Origin: Varroa destructor
Taxonomy: Eukaryota > Arthropoda > Arachnida > Mesostigmata > Varroidae
Length of the DNA: 64,000 bases
Direction of reading: 5' to 3'
NCBI RefSeq assembly: GCF_002443255.2
Contig: NW_019211456.1
Location: forward strand, 21,941,061-22,005,060
Position 1 is the first letter of the stretch; each line of letters begins with the position of its first letter. Below are positions 12,801-22,700 of the stretch, piece by piece. The notes beneath the pieces are model-generated. The model saw nothing but the letters and a program-made list of their open reading frames with translations. It was not told the origin of the DNA and ran no database searches. The position numbers and the translations under genes are program-made.

Positions 12801-15800
12801 GTGACCTACGGCAACCCTTCGGGCGGATAAATTCATGCTAGGCCATCGATCCGACCCTTGCTTTATTCCAAGAGCTGCTACACGACCAGCTGCCCACATA
12901 GTTCCAGCAGCTCCACGCACCAGAGCGAAATCCTTTCCACAAGCCACAATGTCAGCTTCCTCTGATTCTGAACCAGCGCCTAATACAGCAGCTGAGAACA
13001 CAGTGCAATTATTGGAGGGAATGAGTGTTAGTTTGACTTTACCTCTTAATAGTGAATGGCAAACTTAGTAACTGATGTACTCAAGATTTAAATTGCAGTC
13101 ATTCTGAATATACAACTTACAAAGAACGATTGGCATTTTACTGTCATCCTGCTGAAGTGCCGAAGCTTGCTTCGACGCGAATTGATGCTGTTTGGACTGC
13201 GGTGGTTGCCCGCCACATCCAGCTCCCACCTGAGCTTGAAGTTGTTTGCTTGCTATATCGCTCCTACTGATGTCGGCAATGATACCGTGGCCGTAAACGA
13301 GCATCGACTTTTTTGTTAGTTTGAGCAGCATTTCAGCGGTTCGGGAAGCTTCTGACGCAGTTGCAGCTGACATCGGAGCTGCCGTCGCTCGTATCGGCTC
13401 ATCACTGTCTTCGGCGGCCGTGAGTGGCCGAAATATCGTCTGAATCGAAAATGCTTCTTCATGGGGCAAAATACTGCACACCGACTGGCCGTCGCTGAAC
13501 AGAGCTATCAAGATAAACATGAAACAAGCACTCATCAGAGCCTGCAATCTCGAACAGCAAGTTACTTATTGGTTAGATGCAAAAATAACTTAGACAAAAA
13601 TGTCTACGTACTGTTTACTAGTGGAATCGTCATTCCGCTGGCAAGCGACATCCGACGCGAAACTTGGAGAGTATCTTTATCCAGGAAAACAATCGAGTAT
13701 GTCCCTTTTCGCATCGAGCCTTTGTTAGCACTCACGCCGTTAATTTCCGATTCCATGGCTACACCCACCAAATCATCAGCCACAACACCAACCCACACGA
13801 CGCCTTCAGAGCGTCCCAGATGACGGTTCATCACTAATACGTTGCCCTAAAGAGTTGAAAATTATTAATGTAATATGACAACCAACTACAAAAAACGATG
13901 GCTGTGAAAAATAAATAATTCAAAATAGAGGAGAATGCTCGTGCTAAAAATAAGTCCTTTTTCCGAATGACATCAACTTGTGATTTTCTCTAAAGTATGG
14001 TTTCTATTGGGACTCACCTCAATGGAATCTCCGAATCCATTACTAATTTTGTAAAGAGCTCCGGACTGCAAAAGGTAAATGAATCGACCGTCTGATGCAA
14101 GGGAACACGGTGATTCCCTTCGGCTCGAGTCTTTACCAGAATCTAGCTCTAATGGAAGATTTATTTGAAATGAGTCAGTTGGTAGCGGGGGTATCCCAAG
14201 ATGAAACCACCGAGGCAAAGGACGACCCGGGGCACCAGTTAGCATTGAATGAAGGGAACGCTGCAATCCTACTAAAATCAGTGGAGTCTGTATCAAAATG
14301 AATGTTTAGCACAGTTTTAAACAAACAATCACACATGTGAGGGTTAGACGTTAGGCAATGTCTTAAGGTCACCGAAAATCTAATTTCGCGCACATTTCGA
14401 AAATTGGATAATGATAAGAATACAACGACTTTTTTTTTTTTTTATAGCATTGCTTGTTGTTGTTGCATTAAAATAATCTAATTTTGAATGATTCATGTAC
14501 CGGCAGTACACGCGTTTGAGCGGAGTTGTCAGGTAATGTTAACAGCAGACAGTTAGCAGCTGCTAGAAGTTTGGCCGTCTCTCCTGATGCAATAGCCAAT
14601 GATATGAGACATCCCGATGAGATCGAGCTCAACTCCGGAGACACTTCATCCATAGATGACAGTTCCAGCATCAACGAAAATAATTTATCTGTGAACCAGA
14701 CAAAAGCAAAGAGGTGTGGAGGTACAAACATCAGCACAACGCATGTATAAAGATATTAAAGAATTAACAAGAACTTCAGTTTTTCCTCTGAAGCGCCGCA
14801 AACTCCTTAATAACACATGATAGGACCCTTATATAAAAGGTCCGATACCAAACACGTTTGTTTTTCGATTTTCATATTCTCTCAATATGTTTCATAATCA
14901 AAAGCCTGGCAATTTGTGTTGATGAAGTTATACCCAGTACCCATTTCACACAACAAAGTTAGCAAGTAGGTTAAAATTTCGCTTGATTGGACATGTGATG
15001 AAGGGTACTATCCCATGGTTCTTCCATTGTACCTGTACGATGAAGGAACTAAATACTGACGATCAGATTTGGCGTAATACTCCGCGGTGTTCTTGAAACA
15101 ACAGGTTTCATCTGGAATACATACCTATCGCCTCGCGAGGCTCATTTCTCATCACCTCAGGAGCCAGACCCTGCAAAGTGTCAAACAAGCCCCGTAGAGC
15201 ACGAGCACATAGATCAGGATGTTCCTGACAACTGTCCCGAATTACATCCAGCATTCCGTGGATGCCCATCACAACTAGGCGCGGTAACGGGAGAACGCCT
15301 TGCGTCGTCTGTAAATCAAAACCACAAACAGAACGGTACCTGGTGATAATTATAACGTATTGATAAGATGTTAGCCGCCTTCTTAATCAATCTAACTAAT
15401 TGGCCTAGCTGTACAGTACGAAGTGAAACACTAACCAGAACCGTCATTCTAAAGATCCTAGATGTTTACAAACGCCAGAACCATGCTAAATGCCAAACCA
15501 TATAATAGCGAACATATTGGGTCAGGGTTAAAAAAGGACTATCAGGGAGACAGGATACTAGATTCACGATCCGAAATAAAGTGTAACATATAATATAATC
15601 GAAGACTACAAGACATCTCCCTTACTTTTTTGTCATCGGAAATGTCTGCCACAGACGAATCCCCGTCCGCTTTTTGGTGGGCGACTTTGTCGGAAATTCC
15701 GGACCGCCTTTCCGCAGCCTGAATGCAAGCTCGAATCGCAGCAAATATGGCAAACGGTGATGGGTTTGGCCGGAGCTCGAGAAAGGCCCGATGGTCGAGG

Positions 15801-16776
15801 GGATGGAAACCCTGTTCCGAACTACTCGCCAACACACCGCCTTTCTGTAATAACGTTTTCGTCACAATCAGCTTCGGCTGTCATAGTTTGGCCGCCCAAG
15901 AAGTGTATACGACGCAATGGATAATTAAATACTCTGATAAGTGTTATTGTGAAACGATTTATGTAGTTTTTATATACCCAGGTTTTTAAAATTAATTAGA
16001 AAAAATAATGCGGTTGGTCGTTGGCAAGCGTCTGTAAGTAATAAAATTAGTTAAGAAGGGGCTATACAAACACCCCAAATTTTGTGCTGGCTTCTTCAAA
16101 ATAAGCTTTCACAACTCATTGTAATACAACTAAGAACTCGCTTGAATACTTCACCTAGCATAGGTGCATCACACAAGTAGATGCATATCACAAGTATATG
16201 CATCATTATACAAATCTTACCGTATTTATCGAGTGTAGGCTCCAAGAAAAGGATCATAGACTGTTAGTCAAAATTGACTATAACTAATAACAATCCGGAC
16301 TACGTTCTGCTTTGATTAAGAAATCTAATCGCATGTCCTCAATAGCAGAGACAATGTTAGCATTCACACTTATTAAGTCCATTCCATTGCAGGCATAAAA
16401 TGTTGCCCTACCTGCTGAAGGCAGTTTTCTAAGCATGTGGTAAGGCCGTTAAACTAAGTTTTGAAAACTCGTGCTCTAAAAAACTAAACCTACAGAGGCC
16501 AATATACCAGGCCGAACCTCACAAATATTTTTATATTCAGCAGTAGCTCCTAAATTATATTAAACCGTTTTTTTCTGTAGTAGTTAAGAATTATTATTAC
16601 TCTTAGAGAGCTCAAGTTGTGGTCTTCGGACTATGTTACCCTACGACTTCTGTAACTCGGAATTAACAAGTTAGTTTGATGTAAAGTTCCACCATTAACC
16701 AAATAATTTTAAAATCAGATCCAAGTATTGAGAAAGGACTCTGTAAATAAATTTACTTCTTGCCTAACGATGAGTT

Positions 16777-16823
<47 letters not shown>

Positions 16824-18686
16824 CTTGCCGTCTAATTTGCTGTACGCTCTATTTTATTCGCGTTCACAGCATAGATTTCCTTCTTACTGTAGAACACAAA
16901 ACAGAAGCGAACTTGTTATATCCAAAGTTATATATATATATATATATATATACATGGAACCAACGAATGCGACCACAACAAGATAGCATTAACTAACGAT
17001 CAACTTTACCGAAATCTTCCAGTAAGAAACTACGCCAAACGAGTTAGCATGTGCATGTTCACGACTTGACTCACCTCTGCAAGCCCCTTAGGGGGTTTGC
17101 CGATCCGGTTTCGTGCATCTTTTCGCCTGAAATAATGCAACCAAGGTAAATACATAATATCAGTGCTCTATTAACGTTGTTATTTATCTGTATTTGTATA
17201 TATTACTTAAATGAGTACATCAGTGCCAATAATATCACTCATGGTGTGACATGTGCTCGACTAGATGTATTGATATGTTTCATGTCTTAGTTTCGCCTAC
17301 ACAAAAAAAATAATGCTAACTTTTGATCATATTACCAACTGCATGGTTTCTCTGTTAGTCTCAGTAGTGGGTTGTCAAGCCAATCGCTTTTCGTGTATTT
17401 ACAATAAGACGCGATATCGCGTATCCTACAGTTTATCCCCTACACGTTCAAGGGGAACACGGCAGTCTACATTTCTATACAACTACATCATTATCATATA
17501 CCCTATGTCAATACGGAACATGGTACACAACGCTACGTCATTGATACTATTGCCTTCAGGTTTTCATATCAGCTTCAGCTTGCCGACATCTGTCTGAAAT
17601 CTTCAGAAATGATAAGATCTGCTTCACGCCTATTCATCTCACCTTAAATTTGCGGCATCGGTCATCGAGGTATTTGTTTGTCATTACATGCAAATAGTAA
17701 CGCAATTAATATTCGTCGTTATTTCCCGCACGTTTGAGCCGCTCATAAATGCTGTGTATATGTATTTTCCTGCAAACTATTAGGGGTTCGACACCGGCGT
17801 CTGTATAGATGAAATGTTCTATATATTGATAAAATGCCTACATACGACGTGCCACAAGCAGAAGAGACTTGACGTTGTCTGATGAGTGACCAATGACACC
17901 AGACCAGCGGAGCACCCGCGCAACAAACTCTCTCTGATTTTACACAAACGATATTAATATAACAACGATTGATTAAAAACTGCCTATATTTCCACGAGCT
18001 AATCACTGCCTCAGCGATGATACCATCTGCTAAACACATACGCGAATATTTGCCCATTTACTTTTGCCAATCTATCCCTTGGAAACTGACACCTAGTTAT
18101 TAACCGGTTCAGGTAACGGACATCTTCAATAATCGTAGCAAAAACCAGACTTTTTAAGAACTTGAAAGTAACTTGCATTTTTGTTAACAACAACATGATT
18201 TTACGGGAATGCTATAAGTAATTATACGCAGAACAAAATGCTTCTGTACTGGGCTGTCGTCAATTGTTGTGCCGGCATCGCTAATCATCTACGAAAAAAA
18301 TATCTGTATCGTCTTCTAACCTCTCAGTTGATGCTGGTGGTGGCCTGAACAGGGCATGAAACTCCTTTTCTAAAGTCTTGGTCATTGTGAGCACCAGCTC
18401 CGTTCCAAGCTGTTGGTAACAATATGCACGCGTATCACATATTTAAGGTCCTTCGGCCTCATACACCTTATAGGACTGTTGGAACGACTACCGCCACACG
18501 CACTAGGAATACACGCACCCAGGTCCACCGCTTTAAGATAGAAACCACTGAAGGCAAGATACAGAAACCTTCACGCGATGCAACCTCACTTCGAGCAATT
18601 TCAAATGCGTTTCCGCAGTTCCGCTGCAGCTCTTGGTAATATTCGAAAATCAAGAACAGGCTAGAGATGTCCAATGAACATCTCAT
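1..18686 (-). CDS. MYCBP2: MYCBP2/Highwire (PHR-family) E3 ubiquitin ligase, 3'-truncated by window
   Basis: This is a giant RING E3 ligase that in animals controls synapse growth and axon degeneration. Modelled exons, 5' to 3': 18686-18585, 18409-18321, 17126-17075, 15844-15626, 15308-15125, 14688-14501, 14287-14018, 13846-13619, 13541-13121, 12991-12676, 12406-12253, 12071-11933, 11472-11199, 10757-10493, 10308-10051, 9790-9475, 8820-8615, 8445-8264, 8072-7805, 7378-7104, 6937-6687, 6251-5936, 5870-5821, 5708-5395, 5169-5008, 4718-4573, 4008-3452, 3104-2926, 1938-1690, 1507-930, 638-303, 112-1. All junction phases agree, giving about 2,552 residues. Domain order is helical N-terminus, RCC1-like repeats, Cys-rich insert, RCC1-like repeats, PHR1, helical region, PHR2, beta-rich domain and start of a filamin-type repeat, which is the PHR-family order. 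The C-terminal RING and zinc region is outside the window. Least certain are the first exon and the 50-base exon. Confidence 0.95.
1690..4008 (-). CDS. MYCBP2: MYCBP2 PHR2 domain (part of the MYCBP2 gene)
   Basis: Exons 4008-3452, 3104-2926 and 1938-1690. The first ends a helical segment (LVHNSCRLLTSIVSEMAARV) and enters PHR2 at NRSWNTGNGSPDAICFSVDR. The second reads VPIKKNIRYAIRLRNHGSK. The third reads FTFSDCTLSYNGTNHSRGQI, closely parallel to the end of PHR1. Residues about 1883-2210. Intron 1939-2925 (nearly 1 kb) contains a short (AT)n tract near 2006-2024 and nothing else I can name; intron 4009-4572 is empty apart from chance ORFs. Confidence 0.95.
4573..5870 (-). CDS. MYCBP2: MYCBP2 inter-PHR helical region with a predicted 50-base exon (part of the MYCBP2 gene)
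   Basis: Exons 5870-5821, 5708-5395, 5169-5008 and 4718-4573 lie between the PHR domains. The exon ending at 5936 leaves two bases and the exon starting at 5708 needs one, so an exon of length 3n+2 must lie between. An AG/GT-bounded, stop-free 50-base segment at 5870-5821 (LLQVCQNQGLSLFVEL) fits exactly. Exon 5708-5395 has CVIAERLSEPVLSLLRQYV and FLHCYQTFYPTDTIKWQGL, both family-like. The acceptor of exon 5169 could instead be at 5157; both keep the frame. Exon 4718-4573 begins VVLHERAVSLLGN and is needed to reconcile the phases of its neighbours. Confidence 0.7.
5936..8072 (-). CDS. MYCBP2: MYCBP2 PHR1 domain (part of the MYCBP2 gene)
   Basis: Exons 8072-7805, 7378-7104, 6937-6687 and 6251-5936 cover residues about 1289-1658. 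The PHR beta-sandwich signature runs across three of them: VNRFENHGGGWGYSGQSIEA, ILGGVGLFGGRGEYTAKL, WYLVWARIAG, PSSDCGSMGQA, then SKRSNNGTDVTAGQIPQLLY. PHR domains bind partner proteins and are unique to this ligase family. An Ala/Ser/Gly-rich loop (LPAAASSAGVGTGKSSVAG) precedes the domain. Introns at 7379-7804 and 6252-6686 contain only short chance ORFs. Confidence 0.95.
8264..10308 (-). CDS. MYCBP2: MYCBP2 charged linker and second RCC1-like block (part of the MYCBP2 gene)
   Basis: Four exons: 10308-10051, 9790-9475, 8820-8615 and 8445-8264. The first is an Arg/Glu-rich helix (YRKNQERMRRREEYSPSYSR). The second has no long methionine-initiated ORF but is open from splice site to splice site; it is Gly/Ala/Ser-rich and ends in IANKVIQAATGVHHT, which joins in phase to VLLLENGSVLTFGSNQHGQ. 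The last two carry AAGSNHTVLLLANGAVYTCG and ATWVGASGDHTFIRIDE, diagnostic of the second RCC1 half. The intron at 9791-10050 contains (AT)n and a long hairpin described separately; intron 8821-9474 is AT-rich and otherwise featureless. Confidence 0.93.
9841..9884. repeat. (AT)n microsatellite in a MYCBP2 intron
   Basis: Nearly pure alternating AT with one AC interruption, directly next to the inverted repeat at 9885-9944. Confidence 0.9.
9885..9944. repeat. Perfect 25-bp inverted repeat (hairpin) in a MYCBP2 intron
   Basis: Arms 9885-9909 and 9920-9944 are exact reverse complements with a 10-base spacer. It sits between exons 9790 and 10051 and adjoins an (AT)n tract. It could be a snap-back product of slippage or the remnant of a small inverted-repeat element; no coding potential. 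Confidence 0.9.
10493..11472 (-). CDS. MYCBP2: MYCBP2 Cys-rich insert between RCC1 blocks (part of the MYCBP2 gene)
   Basis: Two exons (11472-11199 and 10757-10493) join in phase across a 441-base intron. The reading has many cysteines: CPPHQF, CRICTGCFQCTGYGSHC, then across the junction GGQCGCG and CIHCGLCQVCC. The spacing fits the cysteine cluster found between the two RCC1 halves of MYCBP2, presumably metal-binding (inference). The rest of the second exon is Ala/Pro/Ser-rich and probably disordered. Introns 10758-11198 and 11473-11932 show nothing else recognisable. Confidence 0.9.
11933..14287 (-). CDS. MYCBP2: MYCBP2 first RCC1-like repeat block (part of the MYCBP2 gene)
   Basis: Six exons (14287-14018, 13846-13619, 13541-13121, 12991-12676, 12406-12253, 12071-11933) cover residues about 279-787. 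Repeated beta-blade signatures are visible: IYLLQSGALYKISNGFG, ALVRGAAGTMWAAG followed by LGIKQG, VGHDGSHAVFLAPDGAVWF, ACNNGTTAVVTSAGDLLMFG and GKAHVVAVTHSGAVYTFG. In PHR proteins this region forms a seven-bladed propeller-like fold. Exon 13541-13121 carries a Gln/Ala/Ser-rich, probably disordered insert (about residues 525-575) between blades. The match to other PHR proteins is strong around GEDGDPVKGKRQ and FGVNHKGQC. Confidence 0.93.
14501..18686 (-). CDS. MYCBP2: MYCBP2 N-terminal helical region (part of the MYCBP2 gene)
   Basis: Six exons encode residues about 1-278. The proposed first exon (18686-18585) starts at an ATG and reads into EIARSE, which joins in phase to LGTELVLTMTKTLEKEF; its donor (gttgca) is weak, so the true start could differ. 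The next exon is only 52 bases (17126-17075). Exon 15844-15626 carries HRAFLELRPNPSPFAIFAAI and ends in an acidic stretch (ISDDKK). Exons 15308-15125 and 14688-14501 give armadillo-like helices (LCARALRGLFDTLQGLAPE, then SGCLISLAIASGETAKLL). These match the helical segment that precedes the RCC1 block in PHR proteins. The intron at 15309-15624 holds nothing recognisable. Confidence 0.8.
15845..17074 (-). other. MYCBP2 intron, non-coding, with two (AT)n tracts
   Basis: About 1.2 kb between the exons ending at 15845 and 17074. It is AT-rich, with (AT)n runs at 16778-16820 and 16930-16952. I see no exon that fits the flanking phases. Confidence 0.7.
16778..16820. repeat. (AT)n microsatellite
   Basis: About 43 bases of uninterrupted alternating AT inside a MYCBP2 intron; a second, shorter (TA)n lies at 16930-16952. 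Confidence 0.95.
17127..18320 (-). other. MYCBP2 intron, non-coding
   Basis: About 1.2 kb between the 52-base exon and the 89-base exon. Only short chance ORFs are present. A GGTTCGACACC-like stretch near 17787 recalls a tRNA B box but has no matching A box or cloverleaf. Confidence 0.6.
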
Positions 18687-19754
18687 GAACAATTTCTATC
18701 TACGAAAAATTGTGAATGAAGTTATACTGCTCCTCCACTCCGTTGTGATGATTCGCTGTACTATACAAGCAAATGGGCTTCATTTGTTTACATGGTATTA
18801 GCACACCGCAGAGGCAAGGGATACACTACGTAGTAAAACCCACACATTCGCTTTGCTATATAGTGAGGGAAGCGTATTTAACATCGGCCATCCAACCAGC
18901 CTGAAAGGAAACTCGGACGGACATTGCGTTCTTTTACATTGCATAACCTTTACTTATGCCACAATCTATCAAGTTCTGCCTGAGCAGACAACATTCTCGA
19001 AATTTTATCTGAAGACCAGAAGCCACAGTCAATATTTTGACAATGTGTGTGCGCGCGACACGCTCCGATATTCTGCGCGCTGATCCTCACATTCGAGCGC
19101 ATCACATAAAATTCTACACTGAAACGGGACAAGAGTTCGCTGTTGTGCGACATGGAGAGCTCACTAAACCGATCTTTAGCCTAAACGGAGACGCTCCGTC
19201 TGTATATATGTGATCCACAGGATTTATTTCTCAACTCGCTGGGCCTTATCGATAGACTGACTCAGTGACAAATTCAAATTGAAGCGCCATTTGATTCCGG
19301 CGGCGAGCCCATCGCTTATGGTGGCGGGCGTATCCATGCTTCGGTGTTTGCACTCCGCTAATCTGCTTACCAGCCAGCTAGCGCTGCGTTATGGACCGGG
19401 CCACACGAAACCAACCACAACACACGAAGCGGTGAAGCCAATCAGTAATTAGATGAAAGGCCGAAAGCAACAAGGATAACCGCTGATATAACAGCAACAT
19501 TGAGCGGGTTAATTTTTACTAATATAAACAGCAGTCGGCCGCCCGTCCGCCTTCTCCCATCTCGGGGTCTCTGCTCTGATGTAATAAAAACACAACGGAC
19601 GTTACTGAGCCCATAGAAGCAACAATAGTATTGGTGAAACGTGGATTTTTGTGTTTCGTTGTCGACTGTCGTTCCGTGCTGTACCATTTTCAGCCGGCTA
19701 AATTGTATGTACACTTTTTGCTTCTCGATAGTGCTAGTGATTGGCGTGATCGCG
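18687..19754. promoter_or_regulatory. Intergenic region between head-to-head MYCBP2 and TFIIS (putative bidirectional promoter)
   Basis: About 1.07 kb separates the modelled MYCBP2 start (minus strand) from the TFIIS start codon (plus strand). The half nearest TFIIS, about 19,250-19,600, is GC-richer than its surroundings, with CGGCGGCGAGC near 19,300 and several CpGs. It must hold both 5' UTRs and promoters if these are the first exons. No TATA box is placed convincingly. The bidirectional role is inferred from layout only. Confidence 0.45.
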
Positions 19755-22700
19755 ATGGGCTGCGAAGAAGAGGTGCTCAAGATAAGCAAAGGCCTTGATA
19801 AAATGGTGACTGCCGGTCCTTCGGTAAGTTAGGGCACGCGGAACATTTATACGTGTATGTGGACGCATCATATTTTTACATACGTATATACATAAACGCA
19901 ATTCATTTTATTGACATGTAACTCTAGCTAGTAACCGATCTAAGCTTGCGCGTTCGGTGTTGCTACCGCAGCAGCAGCAGCGTTGAGTGTTTTTTCCGAT
20001 GCGTGTTTCTGCAATCTAAGTAACTGAATCGACGCTTGTAGAAAATGGATAAGGGATGGATAAATAGATGCTCGGATGATGGTGTTTCGGTCTATGCTTG
20101 ATCGTGTGATTGGCACAAAAGTTATAGGGAACTTTCGTGCACAGTAGTTTAATGTGGGTTCGACTGTACGTAATAGTAACTAACGCGCTATTTGCTGGGG
20201 GCTGCGAATGTTTATCCCTTATGGGTAAACATAAAAAAAATTCTCAAATCCGTGTTTTTGCGGGTTCAGAAGCACCTGGCGCCGTTTCACGATTTCCTGT
20301 TACGGAGCATTGAGGGCTGTCCGTGCGCCGATTACGTGAGGGAGGAGTATTTGGCGCCGGATAGAATTGGACTCCGTCGGCTGGCGAAAAAGTTTGCCGG
20401 AGATGAGGTACGGTAATAGAAGGTACGCATGGCGTTAACGAGAAGGGGCCGATTGCTCAAAGAAAGGGTAATCGCAAGGGTTCCTGGCCTACGACGCAGA
20501 CATTTACGTTCAGCGAATAGTGGAAGCAAAAAATCTCTTCTAGTTGTAAGAACAGCTGCTTTTCGTTTAGCTCTGATTTATTCACTTGAAATTTTATAAA
20601 GCGTAAAGTACAGCCAAAGTGCTGTGAAGAAGGAACTCCAATAAAGATAGTTACATCAAGTTGAGCACTATATATGCACGTATTTTTAAAAGATTATAGG
20701 AACTAATACGTTGTTTAGACTAGATTTCACTGATAAAGTAGCAGGTTTTTACCCGCTAAATCCTGTATTTCGTTCCTTTGAGCCTTGGTTCGGAACTGAT
20801 TGTAATATTACTTCAAGCATTATACGCATGTTACAGCAGTGTGTCTTTCTCCAAACAAAGGCGCAGTACTATTGAAGTTTAAGGGGTTGGGAAATGGATT
20901 ACCATGTAGCTCAATTGGTCATGCTGTATTTAACCGAAATCGAACAATACAATGTAAAAAACCTTTTTTGTCCATAAACATTATTCGTCGCAAATACGTT
21001 TTAAAAAAAAATCTTGTCCGATATGATAGGCAAACTATAGAATTGGATAGAATTGGAACAGATACACGAATCCGACACTAGGGAAAACTTCGTCATCGAA
21101 GCTCTCGTGGCTAAATTATAGAAGTTGTCCGAGAAAAGATAAGTAAACCTAACCTCTACAGAGTGATTCTATTCGAATAATTATTTTGTTTTTACAGCTA
21201 ATCATTCCCACTTCCAAAGAAACAATCTAGCTCCTCGCTGTGTATGATGTAGGCAACCGGCTAAGAAGGACATTTGAGTTTGCCCATCCAGATGATAATT
21301 CTTTATTAATTTCTTGGCAGGCCCTCGATGCCTCGACATTTTACCCATTTGTGCCGATGTAGGCGGTGTCTCCGTACAAAGAGGTAGTGGGGGCATTACA
21401 TATGACTTACTCAAAAATGACTGCAAATAGCCCAAGTAGATATTTCGTTCGAACGCCAAGTGGCGCCACCGGAGCTATTAGATCTACGATAATTTGGCGC
21501 CAAATTATGCGCATTTCATTGGCGTCCCAAGCTTTGACCTTGTCTTCATTTCCAAAATAACAAAAATTAATGGACTTGATGAATATATTTTTCTAAAAGG
21601 GTTTGTTTTATTTCATAGAATATCTCATATATATATTTCATATATTTCATAGAATATCAATTTTGGCAAATTGATTTTTTTTTGCGATTACGCGATAACC
21701 GTCGACGCTTCACAAATGTTTTTACTGGAAAATATTCAAGCTCTATAAAATGGATGCACGATTGAATTTCGTGAAGAAATTTTTGATTTAGCAGTAAAAT
21801 TTCGATTTTTGCCAAAGTGGTTTATAATTAATGAAATATGAGCCATCACAGTCAATTTTTTCAAGTGTGCAAATACTTTTTTTTCTGGGGGCAGTTTCAT
21901 TCCCCAATCAGAACTGTCAGTGCCAATTTGGCTACCTCCTAAAGCATTTGATTAAATATGAACCATATTCTTCAATTGAATGAATACTTTTCCGGGTGGT
22001 TGAATTTATTGAAATGGAAAAACAGCATAAATGCCATTCCAGCTGAAAAGCGGGAATAACTATCTGCAGAAGGACACGGAACGTGGATTAGGTAAGGTCT
22101 CAATACGTACGGTGCTATAGGTTAACTTTACGCATACAAGTCGAGTAAATGTACGTGGTTTTATATTAGTAATTATGAAATGGAATTCAGTTGTTTCCTC
22201 AAACTATATACATGTAAAGTACCAACGGATGAGTAAATAGGTTACTAGGATGCTCTGGTACGACTGTAAGATCATTGCAGCAAAGCAGTCAATTACTGCT
22301 GGGACAAGGCAATAGAATAACTGCACCAGACAAATGGGGTTACTGATCATGTGAGAAATTGCCTTGATCAAAGAAGTATGATTGCTTCGACAGAAGAAAG
22401 AGTCCGACTAATAGACTTAATATAATTGGACTTTACGAAAACTGCAACCGGACGTTCGTTGAAGTATATATGCTACTAATACAGTATGGCAGTGTTAAGC
22501 CGTAAGTGCAACCCAAATTAAACAGCAGAACAGGATGATCAGATAACTACAGCAGGGTTGTTAGAGCCTCTCAATTTGAGAATGGAGTACGTAGAGCAAG
22601 GTAACTGCAACAGAATAAAGGTTTTTAGTAGACCGACTGAATCAGGAAAATCGAATTACTGAAACGAAATAGCTGCGGCGACCGATCACAATTAGTACTG

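Noticed and set aside
17743..17830. tRNA-like GGTTCGACACC box
   Set aside because: No A box at the right distance and no cloverleaf fold.
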